Positions 8,981 to 17,332 of a DNA stretch of 47,564 nt are shown piece after piece (position 1 is the first letter of the stretch; each line of letters begins with the position of its first letter). This stretch comes from an uncultured Thermomicrobiales bacterium (GTDB lineage: Bacteria; Chloroflexota; Chloroflexia; Thermomicrobiales; UBA6265): positions 1 through 47,564 of the forward strand of contig CADCWE010000271.1 of assembly GCA_902806325.1 (NCBI GenBank). The letters are read 5' to 3'. Made by a program: the position numbers and the translations under genes. Below the pieces are notes generated by a model that did not search any database, was not told the DNA's origin, and saw only the letters and a program-made list of their open reading frames with translations.

Positions 8981-9053
8981 GTCACGCCGAGCGAAGCGAG
9001 GAACGTCGTTATGTGAGCTACGGACGACAAGTTCTCGCTTCGCACGGCATGAC
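8981..9053. repeat. Imperfect inverted repeat, copy 2 of an intergenic hairpin family
   Basis: The left arm at 8981-9004 (GTCACGCCGAGCGAAGCGAG followed by GAAC) and the reverse complement of the right arm at 9031-9053 (GTCATGCCGTGCGAAGCGAG followed by AAC) are nearly identical, with a 26-base centre. It lies just after the stop of the giant secreted protein (9069, minus strand) and before the MFS start, where a transcription-end hairpin would be expected. It resembles the repeat at 116-186. Confidence 0.6.
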
Positions 9054-9068
9054 CCAGGATTCGGAAAA

Positions 9069-12000
9069 CTATCCCTCCACCACGGTCACGATCAGCCGCG
9101 GCGGGGTCGCGCTCTCTCGCGAACCGATCGTCAGGGGAGCGTCGGGCGAACCGGTCAACAGGAACGTCATCGTGCCCCCGGCGTTGGCGGTGCCGGTGAC
9201 ATCGACCGAGGATTCGACCCAGGGCTCGGTCCAGGGTAGGGCGACCGGCGATCCATCGCCGGCGAGGGCCGCGACGGGGACGCCGAGGGCGGGCGCGGTT
9301 GCGGCGGTCAACCCCGACTCGTCGACGGCGATCCCTGGAAGGACCGCCAGCGAACCGCCAGCGGCTCCGACGGCGCCGAGCGATGTGTAGGTCAGGCGGG
9401 CGTCGACCACCGTCCCTGGGACGATGCCATCGAGGGTATACGTGACATAACTACTAGCGGCGGTTGGACCGCCGGCGGTCAGGGAGCCGATCGATGCCGG
9501 TGCCTGCGGCTGATCCGGCGTCGTCGGATCGACGCTGGTGTCGGCGACCGGCACCAAGACGACCTCGCGGGTGATCGGAACCGGCGTCGCGGTCGGCTCC
9601 GGGAGCGACGTCGCGGTCGGGACCACCGTCGGCGTCAGTGTCGGAATGACGGTCGGGATGACGGTCGGGGTAATGGTCGGCGTCACCGTCGGCTGGAAGG
9701 TCGGCGATGGGGACGCGGTGGCGAGCGGGGTCGGCATCAGTGATGGGGTCGGGCTGGCGGACCGGGACGGAGAAGGCGTCGCCGTGGCGAACGGCTGCGA
9801 GGGTGGGGTCGGGGTCGGCGTCCGCCGGCGCCGCTCCGCGGTCGGCGTCCCCGTGGCGGTCGGTTCGATCGTCGGGGCGAGGGTGGCGGTCTCCGCCGGA
9901 CGCGCGACCCCCGTCCCGGTCGGGATCGCGGTCGCGGTTGCCGGCGCCGGGGACGACGGCGGCGTGTTCTCCGGCGTTGCAACCGGCGCGGTCGGGGTCA
10001 GTGTGGCGGCGGGTTGCGCCGTCGCAGCGGCGGTTGGGGTCGCGGTCGGGAGGGCCTGGCGGGCCAGCATGTCGGCCGACGGTTCGAACATGCTCTGGGC
10101 GGCCAACGTGGCGGAGGTGAGGGTGACCGTTGCCTCGGCCGAGCGCGATCCGCTGACGGCGACGATCGGATACGCGGTTCCGGCCGTGCCGGTTGGCGCC
10201 GCGAAGGCGCAGCTAAACGAGCCGAGGGTCGTCGCCCCGACTAGGCACTTCCGGACGCCGCCTGTGCCGTCGACGCGGTTCCAGTAGACGCCGACGGTGC
10301 TTCCGGCGTCGAAGCCGCGGCCGGTGACGGTGATGGTGGCGCCGGTGGCGACCGACAGCGGGGACGCGGTGATGCCCGGGACCACCGCGAAGGCGGTCTG
10401 GGCGTTTCTCCCGCTGGCGGCACCGCGGACCTTGATCGTGTGCGTCCCGGCGACGCCGACGGGGACGGTGGTGTTGAACGAGACGGTGCCTACCGAGGAC
10501 GCCACGCCCCTGCCGATCACGACGGTGGAGGCGTCCCACGAAGCGGAGACCGTTTCGCCCGCCGCGAACCCGCCCGCGGTCAATCGGACGTTGGTGGCGA
10601 CTCGACCAGAGGTGGGACTGGCAACGAGGGACGTCGCGGCGATGGAGCCGCCCGCGGTGAAGTTGGCCTGGGCGTTCCAGGTCCCGGCGACGGCCACGAT
10701 GGGGTACGCCGTCCCGGACACCGCGGTGGTCGGCACCGTGAACGAGCAGGTGGCGCCACCGGTGGCGGCGATGCTCGCCGTGCAGACCGCGATGCCGCCG
10801 GTGCCGCCGGTGCGATTCCAATAGACCGTCGCCGATTGGCTGGCCGGGAAGCCCTTGAGGGTCGCCGTGACGGTGGCGCCGGCGTTGCCGCTGGTCGGGC
10901 TGAGCGTCACGCTCGGTAGCACCTGGATCGCGCCCCAGGCGCGGGCGCCGCTGGTGAGACCGAGTCCCGTGTAGTTGTGCCAGTTGGCGGCACCGGCCGG
11001 GATGGTGATCCGTAGCGTCCCGGTGCCGGTGGCGTCGGTGGTTGCCGTGCCGAGGAGCGGGCCGGTCGTCGAGTCCCAGGTCAACTTGACGGATTCGTTG
11101 GCGGCGAACCCCTTGGCGGTGACGGAAATCGAGGCACCGACGACCCCGGCGGTCGGATTCCGGGCCAGCGCCGGCAGCACGGTGAACCCGGCGCTCGCCT
11201 GCCGGCCGGAGCCGCCCCGGGCGATTAACGTGTGGGAGCCACGGGGGCTGTTGGGGACCACGGTCACGATCGAGACGCCACCGGACGTGTTGGCGGTCGC
11301 GGTCTTAAGGGCCGAACCCGAGGTGGCGTCCCAGAACAAGGACACGCTCTCGCCGGGGGTGAAACCGGTCCCGGTGGCGGTCAAGGTCGTGCCGGGGCCG
11401 CCCGAGGCGACGGAGAGCGTCAAGCCCGCGGTTGCGGACGGGGTCGGGGTTCGGGTTGCGGTCGCGGTGGCGATCGCCGTCGCCGTCCTGGTAGGGGTGC
11501 GGGTCGGTGTGGCGCCGCCGGAGCCGCAGGCGGCGGCGGCGGCGGTCCGGTCTTCGCCGGATTGCCAGAGCATGGTGACGACGACGCCGTTGATGATGCC
11601 GGCGTTCCAGTCGAGGCCGATCGCGTTCCAGGCGCCGTCGCCGATGTCGATCGCGGCGCGGTTGCCGGGCGGGTAGCCCTTGTTGGTGTTGCCTTTGCCG
11701 TTGGACGCGATGCCGTAGCCGACATCGAGACCGTTCCAGGCGGCATCGACCCCGGTGTAGCCTTGGGCGAGGATGTTAACGGTGGTCGGCAGGTTGTTCA
11801 GCCGCCGCTCGGCGGTCGGCTTCCACCAATCGTCGAGGTTGAACCACGGGCCGTTGTCTTCGACCGGGGAGACGATGCACTTGTTGGTGAGCGGATTGGT
11901 GATCCGGACGTAGCAATTGGTGCCGCAGAGGGTCTGCGTGCCCCACCGGACGTCGACCGCGCCCGACTGGAGCCACGGGCAGGAGCGCTGGGTGCAACCC

Positions 12001-14252
12001 GGCAGCGAGACGTGGTTGGAGTTGGCGGGGATCGTGTAGCCGCTGGAGGTGACGCCGCCGACCATCCCCTGGCGGGTGGCGGTGATCCGGTAGGTGCCGT
12101 TTCCGATCGAGCCGCCACCGTCCGTCACCTGGGTGACGGTGAACGCGACGGACGCGGCACGGCCGGAGGTCAGGCCGCGGGCGCGCAGGGTGTGCTCGCC
12201 GGTGCCGAGGTTGGGCACGGTGGTGCGGAAGGACACCGCGCCGTTGCCGTCGGTGGCGCGGCCGAGCCAGGGCGGTCCGCCGTCCCAGGACAACTCGACC
12301 GTCTCGCCACCGCCGAAGCCACCGGCGGTGATCGCGAGGTCCGAGCCGACGCTGCCTTGGGTCGGGCTGGTCGAGACCGCGGCGGCACCGGTGACGCCGA
12401 CGGTGACGGTGCGGGTGGTGCCGTTGGCCGCCGTCGCCACCACCGGGAAGGACCCGGCGCCGGTCGGCAGGGCGAAGGAGCAGGTGTAACTACCGGAGGC
12501 GTTGGTGGTGCCGCGGCAGACGGTGGTGCCGGCCGATCCGGCCGTCTTGTTCCAGGCGATGGTCACCGAGGTCGAAGCGGCAAACCCCTTGACCGCGGCC
12601 GAGACGGTGGCACCACCCGCACCGCTGGCGGGGCTGACGGCGAAGAGGGGATCGACCCCGATCGCGCCCCAGGCGCGGACGCCCGAGGTCAGGCCGACGC
12701 CGGTGTAATCGTGCCAGCGGTTGCTGCTTTCCGGGATCTTGATGCGGACGGTGCCGGTTCCGAGCGCGTTGGTGCTTGCGGTCGCCAGGACGGTTCCGGT
12801 CGCGCTGTCCCAGTTCAAGCGGACCTGCTCGGACGGTCCGAAGCCGCGCACCGTAACATCGACCGCGGTCCCCGGCGTGCCGTTGATTGGGTTCCGGGCC
12901 AGGCTTGGCGAGACCGCGACCGTGCGAGTGGTCTGGCGCCCCGAGGTCGCGCCGCGGGCAATCAAGGTGTGGTTGCCGCGGACCGTGTCGGGAACCTTGA
13001 TCTGGGCGGTGATCGAGCCAGAGCCGTTGGCGGTCGGTTCGGCAAGGGCGGTTGTGCTGGTCGAATCCCAGTGGAGCCGGACCCGTTCGTTGGCCCCGAA
13101 ACCGGTGCCGGTGACCCCGATGGTGGCGCCGACGGAGACCGTGGTGGGGTTAACGGTGATGCCGAGGGAGCCGGCGGCGGGAGTCGGCAGCGGGGTTTGG
13201 GTCGGGGCCGGCGTCGGCGTCGGCGATTGGCCGTCGGTGGCGACCCAGAGGAACCATTTGGTGCTGTAGCCGCTGGTGCCGGAACCGTTGCGGGCCCGGA
13301 CCTGCCACCCGTGCTGCCCGGCCGCCATCGCCGGGGTGTTCCAGGAGGTGCCGGACTGCCAGGCGCTGGCGACGCCGTCGAAGAGGACCTGGTACTCGTT
13401 GGCGCCGTTGACCGCGTTCCAGCGCAGGGTCGCCGTGGCGCCGGGGGCCGCGTAATACTGCCCGTTGGTTGGGCTTTGCAGCGTCGGGATCGCGGGCGGG
13501 GAGCCGAGGGTGGTCGCCGTGTTGGTCGAGGTGATTGGGCGGTTACGGTACTGGTCTCGGACGCCGTCGCCCTGGTTGGGGAAGTCGTAGCCGTCGAGGG
13601 CGAAGCCGCCCGTGAACGGGACCGCGTTGCGGCTCCAATTGCCGCCGTCGGTGGTTTGCCAAAGGCTGACGTGGATGTGCGGCCAGCCGCCGTTGCCGCC
13701 GCCGCCCGGCGGCGAGACGGTGCCGAGGTATTGCCCCTGACGCACCGCCTGCCCGGCGGCCAGACCGGCCGCCAGGGTGGTGTGGAAGTAGGCAAAGGCG
13801 TAGCCGTTGCCGAGGTCGATCGACATCCCGCCGAAGGCCGGGTCCATCCACCGGATCGTGCCGTTGACCGGCGAGAGGACCGTTTGCCCCGCGGTGTTGC
13901 CGTCGGCGCGGGCCAGGTCGAAGGACCAGCGGTACTGGTAATGGGCGCGGCAAGACTGGGTGCCGGTCGGTTGGTCCATCAGCGTGGTCGGATTGCAGTT
14001 GTAGTGCGTGCCATTGGGCGGCGCGGTGTTGTACCCCTGCCCGATCACCCAGTCTTGACCGGCCAGGAACGGCATCTTGATGGCGGCGGCCGCGGTGGCC
14101 ACGTCCGGACCGAGCGACGCCAACCGGGCCAGCGGCGCCGGGAGAGGAACCGCGGTCAGGACCAGCAGCAGAACGGTGACGACGGGCACGGCGCGACGAC
14201 CGGCAACGGGCCGGCTGGATCGCGTCGGCGCGATCGATCGAGCGAGGTGCAT
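9069..14252 (-). CDS. Giant secreted envelope protein: M23-like + two repeat blocks + RlpA-like + DNRLRE-like domain
   Basis: The 1727-residue protein starts with a signal peptide (Arg-rich start, then VPVVTVLLLVLTAVPLPAP, about 22-40). An M23/LytM-like domain follows (about 65-215). It has the PHIHVSLW motif (near 192) and a WSFDLA strand in which the usual first zinc His of HxGxD is Arg. A fibronectin-like segment and a short Thr/Pro linker (about 345-360) come next. A block of four Ig/IPT-like repeats spans about 364-707. An RlpA-like double-psi barrel (about 715-900, with VRITNPLTNKCIVSPVEDNG and RAAIDIG) precedes a second Thr/Pro linker. A second repeat block spans about 944-1384, a long Thr/Pro-rich linker about 1395-1555, and a DNRLRE/CBM96-like end about 1556-1727. 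ATG 14252 has a GGAGGA site. It probably acts at the cell wall or surface. Confidence 0.85.
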   Translation of the reverse strand: MHLARSIAPTRSSRPVAGRRAVPVVTVLLLVLTAVPLPAPLARLASLGPDVATAAAAIKMPFLAGQDWVIGQGYNTAPPNGTHYNCNPTTLMDQPTGTQSCRAHYQYRWSFDLARADGNTAGQTVLSPVNGTIRWMDPAFGGMSIDLGNGYAFAYFHTTLAAGLAAGQAVRQGQYLGTVSPPGGGGNGGWPHIHVSLWQTTDGGNWSRNAVPFTGGFALDGYDFPNQGDGVRDQYRNRPITSTNTATTLGSPPAIPTLQSPTNGQYYAAPGATATLRWNAVNGANEYQVLFDGVASAWQSGTSWNTPAMAAGQHGWQVRARNGSGTSGYSTKWFLWVATDGQSPTPTPAPTQTPLPTPAAGSLGITVNPTTVSVGATIGVTGTGFGANERVRLHWDSTSTTALAEPTANGSGSITAQIKVPDTVRGNHTLIARGATSGRQTTRTVAVSPSLARNPINGTPGTAVDVTVRGFGPSEQVRLNWDSATGTVLATASTNALGTGTVRIKIPESSNRWHDYTGVGLTSGVRAWGAIGVDPLFAVSPASGAGGATVSAAVKGFAASTSVTIAWNKTAGSAGTTVCRGTTNASGSYTCSFALPTGAGSFPVVATAANGTTRTVTVGVTGAAAVSTSPTQGSVGSDLAITAGGFGGGETVELSWDGGPPWLGRATDGNGAVSFRTTVPNLGTGEHTLRARGLTSGRAASVAFTVTQVTDGGGSIGNGTYRITATRQGMVGGVTSSGYTIPANSNHVSLPGCTQRSCPWLQSGAVDVRWGTQTLCGTNCYVRITNPLTNKCIVSPVEDNGPWFNLDDWWKPTAERRLNNLPTTVNILAQGYTGVDAAWNGLDVGYGIASNGKGNTNKGYPPGNRAAIDIGDGAWNAIGLDWNAGIINGVVVTMLWQSGEDRTAAAAACGSGGATPTRTPTRTATAIATATATRTPTPSATAGLTLSVASGGPGTTLTATGTGFTPGESVSLFWDATSGSALKTATANTSGGVSIVTVVPNSPRGSHTLIARGGSGRQASAGFTVLPALARNPTAGVVGASISVTAKGFAANESVKLTWDSTTGPLLGTATTDATGTGTLRITIPAGAANWHNYTGLGLTSGARAWGAIQVLPSVTLSPTSGNAGATVTATLKGFPASQSATVYWNRTGGTGGIAVCTASIAATGGATCSFTVPTTAVSGTAYPIVAVAGTWNAQANFTAGGSIAATSLVASPTSGRVATNVRLTAGGFAAGETVSASWDASTVVIGRGVASSVGTVSFNTTVPVGVAGTHTIKVRGAASGRNAQTAFAVVPGITASPLSVATGATITVTGRGFDAGSTVGVYWNRVDGTGGVRKCLVGATTLGSFSCAFAAPTGTAGTAYPIVAVSGSRSAEATVTLTSATLAAQSMFEPSADMLARQALPTATPTAAATAQPAATLTPTAPVATPENTPPSSPAPATATAIPTGTGVARPAETATLAPTIEPTATGTPTAERRRRTPTPTPPSQPFATATPSPSRSASPTPSLMPTPLATASPSPTFQPTVTPTITPTVIPTVIPTLTPTVVPTATSLPEPTATPVPITREVVLVPVADTSVDPTTPDQPQAPASIGSLTAGGPTAASSYVTYTLDGIVPGTVVDARLTYTSLGAVGAAGGSLAVLPGIAVDESGLTAATAPALGVPVAALAGDGSPVALPWTEPWVESSVDVTGTANAGGTMTFLLTGSPDAPLTIGSRESATPPRLIVTVVEG

Positions 14253-14689
14253 CGGCGATTCCTCCGCGGCGCAACGATCCGCGTGGTGGCGGCGGAATCC
14301 GGGCGACGGCTCCCAGCCGAGCCGATCCGGAGCGGGCAAGGACCCGCGACATCCGCACGCCGCCGGCAACGGGCCGGGTGCCGTGTAGGTCACGCGGTGG
14401 GGACGCGGACCGGGGTCGAGACCGGCGGTCGGGACGGCGGATTAAGCACGCGAACCGGTGGTCGGCGCTTCACCCGAACGAGGGGTGCGGACGGTCACGA
14501 CTACCGACATCTCAACGGCCTCCGCGCGGCAGCGTGTGCCACGTATTCCGGGCCCCCCACCCGGGAGGACGTTGAACTGTCGGCGCCCGTCCTTGTTCCC
14601 GTCGTCGCGAAGACCGGGCGTTACCAGCCACGGCCCCGATCTTCGCAATCGTCCGTCCGGCCCGGTTGCCGAACGGTGGCGCGACCCCG
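14253..14689. other. 437-bp gap upstream of the giant secreted protein
   Basis: No gene is seen. The gap must hold the promoter and leader of the minus-strand gene at 14252 and the end of the gene at 14690. A 15-bp sequence, CCGGCAACGGGCCGG, occurs at 14362-14376 and again inside the signal-peptide codons at 14200-14214, with a near copy in inverted orientation around 14656-14670. A GC hairpin (CCGGG...CCCGG) lies near 14548-14565. A cyclic-di-AMP riboswitch was considered and not supported. Confidence 0.35.
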
Positions 14690-17083
14690 TTACCCAGGAA
14701 TCGCCGCGCCCAACCGAAGCGCCCGCGCCAACGCCAGGACCTCTTCCGGGACAAGGAAACGGTCCATGTGGGCGTCCAAACCGGCGATGTAGTTGTCGGA
14801 GGAGAGAGGATCGTTCCCCGATCCGTCGCCGACGCCGGCGAAGGTCAGGTAGCGGGAAAGGGAAGGCAAGATGTTTTGATCGTCGGCGCTACCACCGTCG
14901 ATCGTCGTGCCGGCGCTATCGTCGTCATCCGGTGCCGCGACGTAGGCCGCGAACGATTCCGCGTCCGCGTACAGACCCGGCAAGATGTCCGACACGCCGG
15001 CCGGCGCGGCGAGGAAGCCGAGGCGATCGGCGTTGGCCGGGATCTCGTCGAAGAAGGCGGTCGAGTTGAGCAGCGCCAAAAGATCGGTGTTGCGGGCGAG
15101 GACGCCGCCGGTGTTGGCGGCGGCCAGATCCGGGTCTAGTCCGACCATGTCGGCGTAGGCGAGGGTGCCCAGCAACGCGGCCGTCAACCGCTCGTTCCCG
15201 GTTGTGGGTCTGTTCTCGTCGGTTTCGTCGTCCGTCGCGCGCAACAGTGTTCCTTCGACAACGTACGAGGCGAGCAGCGCCGGATCTTCGCCCCGGAGCG
15301 CGTCGGAGATCACGATGGCCGGGCCGGTGTCCGCGCCGGCGCCCACCTGGGCGACCGGGCGGTCCAACGGCAGGGACGCGAACCGGACCGCCAATGGAAG
15401 GCCAGACGGGTTGGCCCCAGAGAGGACCACGCCGCGCGTCACGTCCCAGGGCGACCAGGCGCCGAGCATTAAGGTCGCCACGCGGAGCGCGGGATCGGGG
15501 ATCCGTTCACGGATCGCGGGATCGTCGTAGTCGGCCAGGATACGGGTCCGGGCGCCGTCGGGCACATCGCGCCGCCGGAACGAACTCGATAAGGCGATCC
15601 GGCCCTCGTCTTCGGTGAGCCGGGCGGTGGAAAACTCCGCGCCGCCGGGCGCGAACGAGGCAATCTCTTGGGGAACGAAGGGGCGCATCGCCAGGGCGTC
15701 GTCCGTGCCCGTTGCCAGCGGACCGGCGACCACCCCTTCGGTCACCGGTCCGGCGATGTCGAGGCCGAGGGTGGCGGCCAGCGCAACGGCATCCTCCGGC
15801 GAGAGGATCTGGCCGACTCCGGCGTCGATCGCGGCCAGGGTCGTTTCGTCGTAGTCCGGGGTGGGACCGAGGGATCCGGCGTCCGGCATCCGCGACAGGA
15901 GCGCGGTCAGGACGGGGTGGCCGGGAGAGCCGGTGCGAGGGAGGGTGGCGTAAAACCCGTCACCAGCGATGGCGTCGCGGATGCTGGAGGCGTCGACGCT
16001 GGTCAACTGGTTGCCGAGCCAGACATCGCCGAGCGGAGTGGCCTCGGTACCGAGGTGGCTCGGCCCGGCGCGGCCGGTGGAGTTGAGCAGCGCCAGCAGC
16101 GCGCCGTTGTTGAAACGGGTGAGATCGGTGCCCTGGTGGGCGATGGAAGGATCGACGAGGACGAACTCGGCGTAGGCGATAGTATCCAGGATGTTGGCCG
16201 CAATCTCCTCTTGCTGGGAGTTGGCGACGGCGTCGTGCATGGACTCGTGGATCAGCACGGAGGCCAGTTGCTCCGGCGACTCGGCGGCGAACGCCTCGTT
16301 GACCAGGATCGCGTTGGTGCCGTCGGCGGTTCCTACCAGCGTTGCGACGGCATCGTCGTAGCCGATGTCGCCGAAGACGATCGCGTCGTACGGCATCCCA
16401 GTCGGGTTCTCGGCGTCGAGGGCGGCCCGGATCGTGACCTGGTACGGATCCCAAGCCCACAGCATCAGTAAGGCGGCGCGCAAGGTCGGCGCCGGCACGA
16501 TAGCGCCGACCGTCGGGTCGTCGTACCGTTCGAGTGCGTCCTCAATCGTTGCGGAGGGCAATCCCCGTCGCTCCAAGAACCTGACTAGGCGCGCTCGGGC
16601 ACCCGCTTCGGAGAACGGTTCGGCCGGATCGTCACCGACACAGAAGGCCGGGCAAGATTCTTCGCCGATCAGGAACGGGCGCGACCGCAGCACCGAGCCG
16701 GGAGCCTGCGACGGATCCAGGGCGATCGATTGGAGATCCGCCAACTCGGCTTCGTCCGCCGACGCACCGCGAACCCGAGCCTGGGCCGGATTCAGCCGGC
16801 GGGCGTTGATCTCGGCGGAATCGCCGTCGTGGCGGTGGAACCGGCCGGAAAAGGCTTCCGGGTCGAGCAGACCCGCGGGCCGTGGAGACCGCGCAGCCGC
16901 AACCGACGACGGCGCGATCGGGAAACCGCCCAGCCCGACGAGCAGCGCGAGCACCACGCACCCGATCGTTGCGACCGAAAACCATCGTTGGCGATGTCCC
17001 GGACGCCGCGATCCGGCCGGTGACTCCCCCACTCGGAGGGCGGAACGACCTCGCGCGTTCGCGTTGTTGGCTCGATGACCCAT
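14690..17083 (-). CDS. Secreted or anchored HExxH protein with internal tandem duplication
   Basis: The 797-residue protein has a basic N-terminus and one membrane helix (about 34-52) that may be a signal peptide or anchor. The rest is two homologous halves, about 160-440 and 485-790. Each contains a YDDP...P.P.LR.A.LML.AW.P..VT block, then a helix pair, and then a shared YA...LDP/VDP segment ending LLALLNST. In the first half the segment LASVLIHESMHDAV carries HExxH (His279, Glu280, His283), followed by Glu292/Glu293, a gluzincin-like arrangement. In the second half the aligned residues are Glu610, Gly611 and Leu614, so that copy cannot bind zinc this way. I do not recognise a named family. 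Start ATG 17083 is chosen over 17149. A TATACT lies 7 bases before it, so the message could even be leaderless. It is divergent from the HtrA-like gene. Confidence 0.75.
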   Translation of the reverse strand: MGHRANNANARGRSALRVGESPAGSRRPGHRQRWFSVATIGCVVLALLVGLGGFPIAPSSVAAARSPRPAGLLDPEAFSGRFHRHDGDSAEINARRLNPAQARVRGASADEAELADLQSIALDPSQAPGSVLRSRPFLIGEESCPAFCVGDDPAEPFSEAGARARLVRFLERRGLPSATIEDALERYDDPTVGAIVPAPTLRAALLMLWAWDPYQVTIRAALDAENPTGMPYDAIVFGDIGYDDAVATLVGTADGTNAILVNEAFAAESPEQLASVLIHESMHDAVANSQQEEIAANILDTIAYAEFVLVDPSIAHQGTDLTRFNNGALLALLNSTGRAGPSHLGTEATPLGDVWLGNQLTSVDASSIRDAIAGDGFYATLPRTGSPGHPVLTALLSRMPDAGSLGPTPDYDETTLAAIDAGVGQILSPEDAVALAATLGLDIAGPVTEGVVAGPLATGTDDALAMRPFVPQEIASFAPGGAEFSTARLTEDEGRIALSSSFRRRDVPDGARTRILADYDDPAIRERIPDPALRVATLMLGAWSPWDVTRGVVLSGANPSGLPLAVRFASLPLDRPVAQVGAGADTGPAIVISDALRGEDPALLASYVVEGTLLRATDDETDENRPTTGNERLTAALLGTLAYADMVGLDPDLAAANTGGVLARNTDLLALLNSTAFFDEIPANADRLGFLAAPAGVSDILPGLYADAESFAAYVAAPDDDDSAGTTIDGGSADDQNILPSLSRYLTFAGVGDGSGNDPLSSDNYIAGLDAHMDRFLVPEEVLALARALRLGAAIPG

Positions 17084-17332
17084 ATGTTGAGTATACTCCA
17101 TCTTCCGCGGTTGCTCCGCATGCCCAAATGGCCGAATCGTCCCGACCAAGCCTAATCCTCCAGCGGTCGGGCCGCCGTGATGATGTGTCCTCTGGCCGCT
17201 TGGAGAAGATTACCCCCCTGTTCCGCCGTACGGCCGAGGCGGCGCGCTGGATTCACCGATGGACGGACGTGGCGTCCGTGGTCGGGGTACGATGCTGCGA
17301 GCACATCGGGTTGGGACGAGCGGAAGGTGACG

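Noticed and set aside
9560-10060. Short-period GTCG-rich repeats that could look like a CRISPR or satellite array
   Set aside because: They are the codons of the Thr/Pro-rich linker of the secreted protein, without regular repeat and spacer units.
14253-14400. Possible cyclic-di-AMP (ydaO-type) riboswitch before the envelope hydrolase gene
   Set aside because: Some bases (CCGGATTCCGCC...CCACCACG) resemble the 3' part of the motif, but the conserved GGGGGAACC core is absent and the other similar pieces occur in the wrong order.
11232-14792. A 1186-codon plus-strand open frame opposite the giant envelope gene
   Set aside because: Its product is Gly/Arg/Ala-rich without domains. The minus strand has a signal peptide, ribosome site and clear domains, so this is a high-GC antisense shadow.
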